This document shows positions 1 to 7,972 of a stretch of 64,000 bases of DNA, in pieces. The stretch spans positions 1-64,000 of the forward strand of contig DAOUTW010000001.1 of NCBI GenBank assembly GCA_030668485.1. Direction: 5' to 3'. The translations under genes and the position numbers were made by a program. Within the stretch, counting starts at the first letter, position 1. Each line of letters opens with the position of its first letter. The DNA comes from Candidatus Zixiibacteriota bacterium (GTDB taxonomy: Bacteria; Zixibacteria; MSB-5A5; GN15; JAAZOE01). The notes beneath the pieces are model-generated. The model did not search any database. It was not told where the DNA came from and saw only the letters and a list, made by a program, of their open reading frames with translations.

Positions 1-276
1 ACAGGTTTGGGAGAAGTAAAAGACGGGGAAGGGGTATATGGTTTACGGCGCGCCTTCCAGATGGCGGGCGCTCGCACAGTAATTAGCGCCTTATGGCGGG
101 TATCGGATCAGGCGACATCTGAGTTACTCGGCAAATTATACAATGAACAGGGACCATCGATGCCCGATCGTTTTCGCAAAATTCAATTAGAGAAACTTAA
201 AAAGCTGCGCCAGCAAGGTAAGGTCGATCATCCAATCAGTTGGGCCGGATTTATCGCTTCGGGTGACTGGAGGTAG
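1..276 (+). CDS. CHAT-domain protein, C-terminal fragment (5' end outside window)
   Basis: The reading frame is open from base 1, so only the last ~91 residues are present. They carry the typical end of a CHAT (caspase HetF-associated with TPR) peptidase domain: TGLGEVKDGEGVYGLRRAF, then an AGARTVISALW segment and a closing WAGFIASGDW segment. In this family the Cys of the His/Cys dyad lies just before the TGLGE motif, so the catalytic residues would be just outside the window. Full-length CHAT proteins in this kind of genome often carry N-terminal TPR repeats, which cannot be checked here. The gene ends at a TAG, with no intrinsic terminator seen after it. The family call is firm; substrate and role are unknown. 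Confidence 0.85.
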   Translation, partial: TGLGEVKDGEGVYGLRRAFQMAGARTVISALWRVSDQATSELLGKLYNEQGPSMPDRFRKIQLEKLKKLRQQGKVDHPISWAGFIASGDWR

Positions 277-431
277 AATCGCCAACGGCCAAACAAAATG
301 CAAAAATTGGGGCTGAGAGCACCAGCCTCTTTTGCTGTATTTGTTTATCAGATTGTAACTTACGCGGCTGAGTTCACGATCACCCAGTTGCGGAAGTCGT
401 CTCGTAGACCCCACCATTTATCAGAAGGTAC

Positions 432-455
432 TTTTTGGCTGTCGCGTAGATGGCC
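432..455 (+). repeat. Dispersed GGCTGTCGC repeat, core only
   Basis: Reads TTTTTGGCTGTCGCGTAGATGGCC. It matches the minus-strand copy at 28839-28860 almost base for base and the cores at 29224-29244, 43052 onward and 58777-58800. The hairpin that precedes the core in the other copies is not clear here, so this looks like a decayed copy. Confidence 0.6.
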
Positions 456-723
456 TTTTTTTATCTGTATTGAAGCTAACAAATCAGTACAAGGATTTAC
501 TGGGTGAACCGAATTTCTGCACCGATCGGTTTCGATATGATCAGCATTGGTATCGCGCTGCATTATGGCGGATATTTTGGGGCTTCCACGGCTGGATGAA
601 TTTCGCAGCTTTTTGGTATCGGGAATTTCTGTCTGCCCAATAAGCACCATAAGCTGATTCTTATATCCGATTGTAACCGCTGAACCTGTTGGCTAACGGT
701 ATGTATTTCAATTTGCCAAGAAG

Positions 724-742
724 GTTGCTTCTTGGCAGCAAC
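724..742. promoter_or_regulatory. Candidate activator-binding dyad GTTGC-N9-GCAAC upstream of the sigma-54 activator gene
   Basis: An inverted pair GTTGC/GCAAC lies 55 bp before the activator's start codon. The same half-sites recur between the activator and the Hmc-like operon (2189-2256), so this is a plausible autoregulatory site. It overlaps a perfect 9-bp hairpin (715-736), which is an alternative explanation. Confidence 0.4.
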
Positions 743-797
743 ATACTTATAATATCCCGTATGACTGTGGATCCTTGTGTCAGAACCGGGTGAGCGT

Positions 798-2147
798 ATG
801 GACGAAACATCAGAGAATTTAAGATTTTTCAAAGTAATCCTTAGCTCCATCGCCGATGGAGTCTTCACGGTTGACAGTAATCGTACTATTACCAGTTTCA
901 ATCCCGCGGCAGAGAAGATTACCGGTGTGCCGGCAACCAAGGCGATTGGCAGGCGTTGCTTTGAAGTTTTTCATTCCGATATATGTGAACGCGGTTGTTT
1001 TCTGGAGAAAACAATGAAAACCGGCGTGGTCGCCATCGATCAACCGGTTAACATTATTAATAGTTCCGGAGACAAAATCCCAATCAGCATTTCCACCGCG
1101 ATTCTGCGCGATGATAAAGGCAATATCCTTGGGGCGGTTGAAACCTTCCGGGATCTTTCCACCATTGAACATCTGCGCAAGGAGCTGAAAAAAAACTATT
1201 CCTTTGAGGATATCATCTCTAAAAGCCCCTTGATTCATAAGTTGTTTGCCATCCTGCCCGATATAGCTGAAAGCGAATCGACGGTCCTTATTCAAGGTCC
1301 GTCTGGGTCGGGGAAGGAGTTGTTTGCCCGAGCCATTCATAATCTCAGTCCGCGGAAAGAGGGCGGCTACGTTATTATAGATTGCGGCACTCTGCCGACT
1401 CAATTATTCGAATCTGAACTGTTTGGATATATGAAAGGGGCGTTTACTGACGCCAAGCATGACAAGGTCGGCAAGCTGAAAGGCGCGGAGAGGGGGACCG
1501 TTTTTTTTGATGAAATCGGCGAATTGCCTCTGTCCACTCAGGTCAAACTCCTGCGCTTGCTACAGCAGAGAGAATATGAGCCGCTGGGTAGTAATGATTC
1601 CGTTAGCGCTGACATCAGGATCGTTGCCGCGACGAACAAAGACCTCCGCGGCCTTGTGGCCCAGGGGAAGTTTCGTGACGATTTGTATTTCAGGCTGGCC
1701 GTGGTCAAGTTCGACCTTCCTCCCCTTAGGGACCGGCGTGAGGATATCCCATATTTGGTCGAGCACTTTATTCAAAAAAACAACGCCCGCCGTGGGAAAA
1801 ACATAGTCAGCGTTAGCCCTGAAGTTATGGGGATATTGATGCGCTACGATTTTCTGGGGAATGTGCGCGAATTGGAAAATATCATCGAATATGGTTTCGT
1901 TGTATGCCGGGGAAGCATCATCCAAAAAGACCATCTCCCGGTTGAATTGATTAACGTCGCAGGCGATACCGATAGCAGTCGTCAGTCAAATATTACCCCC
2001 GTTACCCAGGCAATTGATGAAGAAAGCCACATCAGAGAGGCGTTGGCAAAATGTGGCAATAACCAAACCAGAGCGGCCAGAGAATTAGGGATGCATCGGA
2101 CAACTCTTTGGCGGAAGATGAAGCAATACGGCATAAATCCAAACTAA
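798..2147 (+). CDS. PAS-domain sigma-54-dependent transcriptional activator
   Basis: A 449-residue enhancer-binding protein. Residues ~9-120 form a PAS domain with an unusual cysteine set (C54, C63, C67) suited to a redox or metal ligand role. Residues ~145-375 form the AAA+ domain, with Walker A GPSGSGKE, the sigma-54 contact loop GAFTDA (consensus GAFTGA) and Walker B FFDEIGE. The C-terminus is a Fis-type helix-turn-helix (TRAARELGMHRTTLWRK). There is no receiver domain, so it probably senses a ligand or redox state directly. I chose ATG 798, preceded by GGTGAG; a GTG at 777 would add seven residues. The next operon has a good sigma-54 promoter and upstream dyads, so this protein is its likely activator. 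The regulatory link is inferred from position and motifs. Confidence 0.9.
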   Translation: MDETSENLRFFKVILSSIADGVFTVDSNRTITSFNPAAEKITGVPATKAIGRRCFEVFHSDICERGCFLEKTMKTGVVAIDQPVNIINSSGDKIPISISTAILRDDKGNILGAVETFRDLSTIEHLRKELKKNYSFEDIISKSPLIHKLFAILPDIAESESTVLIQGPSGSGKELFARAIHNLSPRKEGGYVIIDCGTLPTQLFESELFGYMKGAFTDAKHDKVGKLKGAERGTVFFDEIGELPLSTQVKLLRLLQQREYEPLGSNDSVSADIRIVAATNKDLRGLVAQGKFRDDLYFRLAVVKFDLPPLRDRREDIPYLVEHFIQKNNARRGKNIVSVSPEVMGILMRYDFLGNVRELENIIEYGFVVCRGSIIQKDHLPVELINVAGDTDSSRQSNITPVTQAIDEESHIREALAKCGNNQTRAARELGMHRTTLWRKMKQYGINPN

Positions 2148-2188
2148 TTACCATCGATTTCAAGACTTCAGTCACTCTTTAAAATATT

Positions 2189-2256
2189 GTTGCAACAAAC
2201 GCCAATGCAACCCTTTAAGTGTTGCGTGCAATGTTTTATGTTGCGGTCTATGCAAC
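2189..2256. promoter_or_regulatory. Cluster of GTTGC/GCAAC dyads, candidate upstream activating sequences
   Basis: The block holds GTTGCAAC (2189-2196), TGCAAC (2206-2211), GTTGCGTGCAAT (2221-2232) and GTTGC-N7-GCAAC (2240-2256). It lies roughly 95-160 bp before the transcription start predicted from the sigma-54 promoter at 2324-2339, a normal distance for enhancer-binding proteins. The Fis-type activator encoded at 798-2147 is the obvious candidate ligand. Confidence 0.6.
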
Positions 2257-2323
2257 GGTATGGATTCTCATAAATCCTATTAACAGTCTTGTTGATAACA
2301 ACTTATGCCTGGTTAATCATTTG

Positions 2324-2339
2324 TGGCATGGTTAATGCT
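2324..2339 (+). promoter_or_regulatory. Sigma-54 (-24/-12) promoter of the Hmc-like operon
   Basis: TGGCATGGTTAATGCT matches the consensus TGGCAYRNNNNTTGCW at every fixed position except one (A for T at the start of the -12 box), with correct spacing of GG (2325-2326) and GC (2337-2338). Predicted transcription start is about 2350, just before the GGAGG at 2352-2356 and the start codon at 2359. Confidence 0.75.
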
Positions 2340-2358
2340 ATTGTTGCGGTTGGAGGAT

Positions 2359-3120
2359 ATGTTGAAAGTAGCCATTCCGCTATATGGGGACGATATTGCA
2401 CCCTGCTTTGAGGCCGCCAGTAATTTTATCATTGCTACGGTTAATGACAGCAGTGAGGTATCGGTAACTATTGCTCAATGCCATGAGGCGGAGGGGGTAG
2501 GCAGAATCCGGTTTATCCGGGATAATGGCGTCGGAACCCTCATTTGCAACGGCATAAAGGACTTCTACCGTGGCATGTTGCAGGCGGATGGTGTCGTGGT
2601 GATCTCGAATCTTGGTTATCCCGCCCGCGAGGCATTGAATTTGTATATAAACGGTAAATTCGGCGATCGTCCGGGAAAAATAATTCCCTCCGACTATGCC
2701 TGCGGCATTCTTTTGGATGACTTGCTTTGCTGGACCAAAGACATTTTTGAAAACAGCGGTTACCAGGTCAAATGCGGAGGCGACGCGGGTCCCTTTCCGA
2801 TCGATTTGACAGCCGAAATCGCCTGCCCGGCTTGCCACAATCCGATCCGAGTAGCAATTTGTTGTGGTGCCCACATGTATCGGCCGGATAAGGAAATCCA
2901 GGAATTTTATCATGTTGCCGGATCGGATTATCACGCCCGGATTTATGTTCACCCCGAGAGCTCCGAGATGAGTACCTGCTGTCATGAATTCGGAATAGAA
3001 CTCCTCGATCCATATACCGACCCGATCACAAATCGGAAACTGTTCGCATCAGGTATTCCCTTATTGCAAAATGTCATCCGGGGACATGAAAAAGCCGCCG
3101 GATCAAAACAAAGAAAATGA
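2359..3120 (+). CDS. NifX-like (dinitrogenase cofactor family) protein with cysteine-rich C-terminal domain
   Basis: A 253-residue protein. Residues 1-~120 resemble the NifX/NifB C-terminal family that binds Fe-Mo-type clusters (starts MLKVAIPLYGDDIAPCF; a glycine-rich turn and a GVVVISNLG strand follow). The second half is different: it holds CPAC, ICC and TCC motifs plus further Cys and His residues, a likely metal or cluster site I cannot assign. An upstream GTG (2323) is excluded because it lies within the sigma-54 promoter. ATG 2359 is close behind its GGAGG, and TTG 2362 is an alternative. It is first in the operon feeding the Hmc-like complex, so a role in sensing or maturing its clusters is plausible but inferred. 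Confidence 0.65.
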   Translation: MLKVAIPLYGDDIAPCFEAASNFIIATVNDSSEVSVTIAQCHEAEGVGRIRFIRDNGVGTLICNGIKDFYRGMLQADGVVVISNLGYPAREALNLYINGKFGDRPGKIIPSDYACGILLDDLLCWTKDIFENSGYQVKCGGDAGPFPIDLTAEIACPACHNPIRVAICCGAHMYRPDKEIQEFYHVAGSDYHARIYVHPESSEMSTCCHEFGIELLDPYTDPITNRKLFASGIPLLQNVIRGHEKAAGSKQRK

Positions 3121-3157
3121 AATTACATTAGCGTTTTTGAAGATAGATGGAGATCAG

Positions 3158-4633
3158 ATGAAAACAGCCCAAATTACACCGGAGGAGCGAGAACGGGCCT
3201 TTGCGTCAGCAAAAAAACCGGAGGTAATTGATAAGCAAAAGCTGAAGGTTCGATATCATGTCGAAGATTACAATGTTGCCGATCGACCGCGCCAGTTTCT
3301 CGAAGCCTTTTCCGCTATTCTTAAACATTCCAATTACCGGATGGCGCTGGATCATTTCATCAGAATGAGCGCCAAGTGCTCTCGATGTGCCACGACCTGT
3401 CAGGTCTATCAGGCGACCGGTGATCCCAAGGACATCCCATGTTTCAGATCGGAATTATTGTTAAGTGTTTACCGCCGTCACTTTACCCTTGGCGGTATGC
3501 TCAAGGGAAGGCTGTTGGGCAATGGTTATCTGACGGATGAGAAGATCGAAGAGATGGCGGAATCATTCTGGAATTGTACCGCCTGCCGGCGATGTACCAT
3601 GGAATGTCCCTCAGGTATCGATCATGGCCTGGTCACTCACCTTGGCCGGTATATCCTGTCGGAATTGGGAATAGCTCCGCGGGCTCTGGTGGTTAGTACG
3701 CGGGAGCAGCTTGAAGGAGCAACCGGTAACACCTCAGCTATTCCGGTACCCGCCTTGATCGACACGCTTGAATTTCTCGAAGAAGATATCAAAGAAGAAC
3801 TGTCGGTCGAAGTCAAATTCCCCATGGATGTCGAAAACGCTGAATATGTTTTCTTTCCGGCAGTCAGCGACTTTTTGATGGAAGCCGAAACCCTGATGGG
3901 GATTGTGGCCGTCTTTACTGTCACCGGCGATTCGTGGACGACCGGTACCGGCTATTTTGACGGTATCAACTATGGCCTGTTTTACAGTGATCGCATGCTG
4001 GAGCGGGTAGTCAAAAAAGTTGATGCCGAAACCAGGCGTTTGAAGGGAAAAAAGATTTTGATTGGCGAGTGCGGCCATGCTTCTCGTTCAGCCAAATACT
4101 ATATCCCTGTCTACTGCGGAGGTGATAAGGCCTTACCGGTTATCAACATCATGGAATATACGCATAGGGTATGGAAAGAAGGTCGCCTGAAACTTGATCC
4201 CAATGCCATAATGGAACCGGTGGCCTATCATGATCCCTGTAACATCGCCCGCCAGAAATGGATTATCGAAAAGCCACGAGAATTACTAAAGGCCTTCTGC
4301 CCCAATTATGTGGAAATGACCCCCAATAGAGATCAGAATGTCTGTTGCGGTGGTGGCGGCGGGACTGTTTCCATCGATGAGGTCAGGGCATACCGTACAG
4401 GCGTCGGCGGCAAGCTCAAGGCCGATCAGATCCGGGCCAGCGGCTGCAAATATCTGGTGGCGCCATGTGCCAACTGCAAAAAGCAATTACGTGAACTGGT
4501 CGAGGATCAGGGCATTGATGTCGAGGTGGTTGGCCTGCACGATTTGATATATAAGGCGATTATCTGGGATGAGAAGTTCAAAGTCTCCTCTTCCCCGGCA
4601 GAAGAAATCCCGCAGAAACAGGAGGATAAATAG
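3158..4633 (+). CDS. HmcF/HdrD-like Fe-S oxidoreductase subunit
   Basis: A 491-residue cytoplasmic protein. The N-terminal third has two ferredoxin-type cysteine clusters: CSRCATTCQ with a later C, and CTACRRCTMECP, which suit two [4Fe-4S] centres. The C-terminal half has two CCG-type cysteine modules: a degenerate one near residue 300, and an intact HDPC...CCGGGGG...CANCKKQ set, as in heterodisulfide reductase HdrD, HmcF, TmcB and DsrK. Such subunits take electrons from, or pass them to, cytoplasmic thiol/disulfide carriers across a membrane complex. ATG 3158 is preceded by GGAG with 6-nt spacing; an upstream start at 3071 would overlap the previous gene. The next gene follows after 3 bp. 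The actual substrate is unknown. Confidence 0.85.
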   Translation: MKTAQITPEERERAFASAKKPEVIDKQKLKVRYHVEDYNVADRPRQFLEAFSAILKHSNYRMALDHFIRMSAKCSRCATTCQVYQATGDPKDIPCFRSELLLSVYRRHFTLGGMLKGRLLGNGYLTDEKIEEMAESFWNCTACRRCTMECPSGIDHGLVTHLGRYILSELGIAPRALVVSTREQLEGATGNTSAIPVPALIDTLEFLEEDIKEELSVEVKFPMDVENAEYVFFPAVSDFLMEAETLMGIVAVFTVTGDSWTTGTGYFDGINYGLFYSDRMLERVVKKVDAETRRLKGKKILIGECGHASRSAKYYIPVYCGGDKALPVINIMEYTHRVWKEGRLKLDPNAIMEPVAYHDPCNIARQKWIIEKPRELLKAFCPNYVEMTPNRDQNVCCGGGGGTVSIDEVRAYRTGVGGKLKADQIRASGCKYLVAPCANCKKQLRELVEDQGIDVEVVGLHDLIYKAIIWDEKFKVSSSPAEEIPQKQEDK

Positions 4634-4636
4634 ACT

Positions 4637-5341
4637 ATGGATGCTTTGCTCGACTTCGCTCGCGGACCCCTATTTCGATTTTCGTTCGCGATTCTGGTTT
4701 TGGGCTTATTGCGGATTCTTATCCTTGATATTTGGGGGATTATTGAAGCTCTCCGGAAAACGGATGATAAAAAGATACCATGGAAATTGGTCAGTATCCG
4801 CACCCTGGAATGGTTTGTACCTGTCAGGAAGGTTTTTAGCAACCGTCCGATTTATAGCAGCCTTTCGATTCTGTTTCATGTCGGCCTGCTGCTTGTTCCC
4901 ATTTTTCTATATGCGCATATCAGTCTATGGAAGGGTACCGTGGGCTTTGGCTGGCCGGCACTCCCGAAATTATGGGCTGATATTCTCACCCTTCTGGCAA
5001 TAGGGACCGCCCTGGCGCTGTTTACAGGGCGAATCATCAGTAAAACATCGAGTTTTCTCAGCCGCAAGCAGGATTATCTGTGGCCGTTGATACTCGTGAT
5101 TCCATTCCTGACCGGTTTCATTTGCGCCAATGCGGGTGTCTCTCCGGTATTGTACCGCATCTGTATGCTGACTCATATCCTCTCCGCAGAAATAATATTC
5201 GTACTCATTCCTTTCACCAAAATTGCCCACTGTATCATAATGCCACTGTCGCAACTGGTGGCGACAATAGCCTGGAAATTCCCGCCGGAAACGGATGAAG
5301 CCGTCTGTACCACCTTGAATAAGAAAGGAGCCCCGGTGTGA
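4637..5341 (+). CDS. HmcE/NarI-like membrane subunit
   Basis: A 234-residue hydrophobic protein with about five transmembrane helices (around residues 12-36, 74-94, 112-131, 148-168 and 178-207). Histidines at the second helix (LFHVG), the fourth-fifth helix (LTHIL) and the last helix (AHCI) are candidate b-heme ligands, as in HmcE, TmcC and the NarI gamma family. It would link the cytoplasmic Fe-S subunit to quinones or to the NrfD partner. Gene order matches hmc/tmc operons. It overlaps the next gene by 4 bp (GTGA), indicating translational coupling. Confidence 0.75.
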   Translation: MDALLDFARGPLFRFSFAILVLGLLRILILDIWGIIEALRKTDDKKIPWKLVSIRTLEWFVPVRKVFSNRPIYSSLSILFHVGLLLVPIFLYAHISLWKGTVGFGWPALPKLWADILTLLAIGTALALFTGRIISKTSSFLSRKQDYLWPLILVIPFLTGFICANAGVSPVLYRICMLTHILSAEIIFVLIPFTKIAHCIIMPLSQLVATIAWKFPPETDEAVCTTLNKKGAPV

Positions 5342-6093
5342 GCAAAGCGATTCTGACTGACATAACAAAATGTATCGGTTGTCTTGAGTGTGTGAAAGTC
5401 TGCAAGAATACCTATGGCCTCGAATATGACGTCCCTCGCACCTGGCAAAAGAACGACGGACTTTCGGCCCAAAACTGGACAGCGGTGCTGCAGAAGCCGG
5501 GAAAGAAGTATATTCGAAAGCAATGTCGCCATTGTCTCGAACCGGCCTGCGTTACCGTCTGTCCGGTTGGGGCCTTGCACAAAACTGCGGAAGGTGCCGT
5601 TATGTATGACAGCGATAAATGCCTGGGCTGTCGATATTGCATGATGGCCTGCCCCTACGGCATTCCTCGTTACGATTGGGACAAGCCGGTTCCCTACATA
5701 CGAAAATGCATCATGTGCTATCCGAAGATCAAGAACGGCGAACAGCCGGCCTGTACCGCGGCCTGTCCCACCGAAGCAACCATTTTTGGCGAACGCGATG
5801 CCTTGATAGCGGAAGCCCATAAACGGATCAAAGAAACCCCGGGGAAGTACATCGACAAAGTATGGGGCGAGCATGAGATCGGCGGAACCTCGGTTCTGTA
5901 CCTGAGCGATATTGATCTGGGCTTTTTATCATATCAACCGCATCTGGGCAATACGCCTTTGCCGAACAGAACCGAGCCGGCTATGAAAGCAGTCCCTATC
6001 GCCTTCGCCGGGATGGGAGGGTTGATGTACGGCCTTAATTGGATCATTCGTCGCCGTATGGATAAGCAGGGAAAAAAGGAAAACGAGGAATAA
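5338..6093 (+). CDS. HmcB-like four-cluster ferredoxin subunit
   Basis: A 251-residue electron-transfer protein with four ferredoxin cysteine groups: CIGCLECVKVC, CRHCLEPACVTVC, CLGCRYCMMAC and a split CIMC...CTAAC group, the pattern of the NrfC/HmcB/DmsB family with four [4Fe-4S] clusters. A hydrophobic stretch near the C-terminus (AFAGMGGLMYGLNWII) followed by basic residues looks like a membrane anchor, as in HmcB. No signal peptide is visible, although this family often carries a Tat signal and faces the periplasm, so its side is uncertain. The GTG start is fixed by the 4-bp overlap with the preceding gene and an AAAGGAG upstream. The next gene starts 3 bp after the stop. Confidence 0.85.
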   Translation: MSKAILTDITKCIGCLECVKVCKNTYGLEYDVPRTWQKNDGLSAQNWTAVLQKPGKKYIRKQCRHCLEPACVTVCPVGALHKTAEGAVMYDSDKCLGCRYCMMACPYGIPRYDWDKPVPYIRKCIMCYPKIKNGEQPACTAACPTEATIFGERDALIAEAHKRIKETPGKYIDKVWGEHEIGGTSVLYLSDIDLGFLSYQPHLGNTPLPNRTEPAMKAVPIAFAGMGGLMYGLNWIIRRRMDKQGKKENEE

Positions 6094-6096
6094 TCG

Positions 6097-7965
6097 ATGA
6101 ATAGAGTTCAAAATACCAAACTGGTACTCTGGCTGATTGCCGGCTTTGCCGCCGCCGTCGGTATCACCCGTTTTGTGTTTGGTCTCGGGGTGACGACAAA
6201 TTTGACCGATGCCACACCCTGGGGGTTGTGGATCGGTTTTGATGTCATGGGCGGTGTGGCGCTCGCGTCGGGGGGATTTGTCCTGACCGCTATCGTCTAT
6301 ATAATGAAACGCGAAAAATATCACGGATTGGTCCGACCGGCCGTCCTGACCGCTTTTCTCGGATACATAGCGGTCGTCCTCGGATTGCTTTTTGACCTGG
6401 GTCTGCCCTGGAATATCTGGCATATGATGATTTATTGGAATCCGCATTCACCGCTGTTTGAGGTTGGATGGTGTGTGATGCTGTATACGACTGTTTTGTT
6501 GCTTGAATTCAGTCCGGTTCCGCTGGAGTCAACCAGTCGATACGCCCGGGTTCGCACCTTTCTTTTGAAATTCCGTTTCCCATTTGTGATGCTGGGCATC
6601 ATGCTCTCAACTCTCCATCAATCATCCCTGGGTTCCCTGTTCCTGATCATGCCGTTTAAGCTGCACCCGCTCTGGTATTCTAATATTCTACCGATTCATT
6701 TCTTCCTCTCAGCAATTGCCCTCGGATTAATGATGGTTTCGCTGGAAAGCCTCGTTTCCCACTGGCTCTACCGTCGTAAGGCAGCCACGCACCTTGTCGC
6801 CGGACTGGGTAAAGCAGCCGTCTGGGTTCTCTCGGTTTATCTCGTTGTGAAACTGCTCGATATTGCCATCTCCGGAAAGTTTGGCCTGATTTTCGATGGC
6901 AGTTGGGAGAGCTTCTTGTTTATCGCCGAGCTTTTGATTTCGATCATAATTCCCCTTCTCATTTTCGCTGTTCCCAAAAGCCGCAACAGCCTGGCCGGGC
7001 AGGGAATCGGATCGTTCATGGTCGTCTTTGGCTTGGTCTTCAATCGGATCAACGTTGGCGGCCTGACTATGCTGCGGGCCACTGGTGACGTGTATATCCC
7101 TTCATGGACGGAATTTGCCATCAGCGCCGGAGTTGTTTCGACCGCTGCCCTGGTATTCCTTTTTGCCGTGGAGAAATTTAATATTTGGGAGAAGCGGCCG
7201 ATTGATCCCCAGACTTTGCCCGATACCATGCCGAGTTTTGATCGTGCCTCTGAAGTGTGGCTGGGAGTCCCGGCGGTTGCCGCACGGACAAAATACTCGC
7301 TGGCCTTTATACTGAGTCTGTCAATCGGATTTGCGATAATGCCCGGAAGTAAAATTCAAAGCCAGGGTGTTGCAGAGGTTACGGCGCAGAAGGCCCGTGG
7401 GGGGGACGTCCTTTTCATCGATGGCAATCGCGACGGTTATGGGGTGATGTTCAAGCATACCGATCATACTAAGCGTTTGGAGAATGCCCAATCGTGCGTT
7501 AAATGCCACCATATGAATAAACCTCTGGATCAACAGAGCGGATGTTATGAATGCCATCGCGATATGTACTCTTCCAGCGATGTCTTTAATCATGACTGGC
7601 ATTCGGATTATTCGGGGTCCAATATCGCCTGCGGCCAATGTCATTCGGCGGGAGAAGAGCGCCGGGCGGAATCCGCGAAAAAATGCGATGCCTGCCATAC
7701 CGATCTGATCCCGGAAGGGACGCTTATAGAAGTCAAAAGCAATATGGCATCTTCATATACCGATGCCATGCACAGCATGTGCCTGGATTGCCATACTCAG
7801 AAAGCTCCGGAAGTGGCGGAGCGGATAAATCTGACGTTATGCACCACCTGCCATGAAGCGGCGCCTCCTGACTATCTCAAGAGTGAGGTCGGCGAGTCAC
7901 TTCGAGGCCCGTATTTTAACCATGTCGTTATTCCCGGTTTGCCGGAAAGGACGGAAGGGGATTGA
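6097..7965 (+). CDS. NrfD-family membrane subunit fused to a hexaheme cytochrome c domain
   Basis: A 622-residue fusion. Residues 1-~380 are an NrfD/HmcC/PsrC-type quinone-interacting integral membrane protein with about ten helices. An extra helix near residue 400-418 (SLAFILSLSIGFAIMP) leads to a C-terminal domain with six CXXCH heme sites: CVKCH, CYECH, CGQCH, CDACH, CLDCH and CTTCH. Extra histidines (HTDHT, NHDWH, MHSM, NHVV) could be distal ligands, as in class III cytochromes. In Hmc and Tmc complexes the multiheme cytochrome (HmcA, TmcA) is a separate gene; here it is covalently attached and would lie in the periplasm. This gives one polypeptide carrying electrons between periplasmic carriers and quinone. 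Last redox gene of the operon. Confidence 0.9.
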   Translation: MNRVQNTKLVLWLIAGFAAAVGITRFVFGLGVTTNLTDATPWGLWIGFDVMGGVALASGGFVLTAIVYIMKREKYHGLVRPAVLTAFLGYIAVVLGLLFDLGLPWNIWHMMIYWNPHSPLFEVGWCVMLYTTVLLLEFSPVPLESTSRYARVRTFLLKFRFPFVMLGIMLSTLHQSSLGSLFLIMPFKLHPLWYSNILPIHFFLSAIALGLMMVSLESLVSHWLYRRKAATHLVAGLGKAAVWVLSVYLVVKLLDIAISGKFGLIFDGSWESFLFIAELLISIIIPLLIFAVPKSRNSLAGQGIGSFMVVFGLVFNRINVGGLTMLRATGDVYIPSWTEFAISAGVVSTAALVFLFAVEKFNIWEKRPIDPQTLPDTMPSFDRASEVWLGVPAVAARTKYSLAFILSLSIGFAIMPGSKIQSQGVAEVTAQKARGGDVLFIDGNRDGYGVMFKHTDHTKRLENAQSCVKCHHMNKPLDQQSGCYECHRDMYSSSDVFNHDWHSDYSGSNIACGQCHSAGEERRAESAKKCDACHTDLIPEGTLIEVKSNMASSYTDAMHSMCLDCHTQKAPEVAERINLTLCTTCHEAAPPDYLKSEVGESLRGPYFNHVVIPGLPERTEGD

Positions 7966-7972
7966 TGAGTTT

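Larger units (their letters stand above)
277..797. other. Intergenic region between CHAT gene and activator gene
   Basis: No convincing gene is present; the short open frames on both strands lack ribosome sites and recognisable content. The stretch contains one copy of the dispersed GGCTGTCGC repeat (432-455) and, close to the next gene, a perfect 9-bp inverted repeat (715-723 with 728-736, 4-nt loop) overlapping a GTTGC-N9-GCAAC dyad (724-742). Confidence 0.6.

Noticed and set aside
2323-2358. GTG start at 2323 for the NifX-like gene
   Set aside because: It lies inside the sigma-54 promoter and upstream of the predicted transcription start.
5173-5874. Minus-strand frame of 233 codons opposite the ferredoxin gene
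   Set aside because: Shadow of two well-supported redox genes in conserved order.
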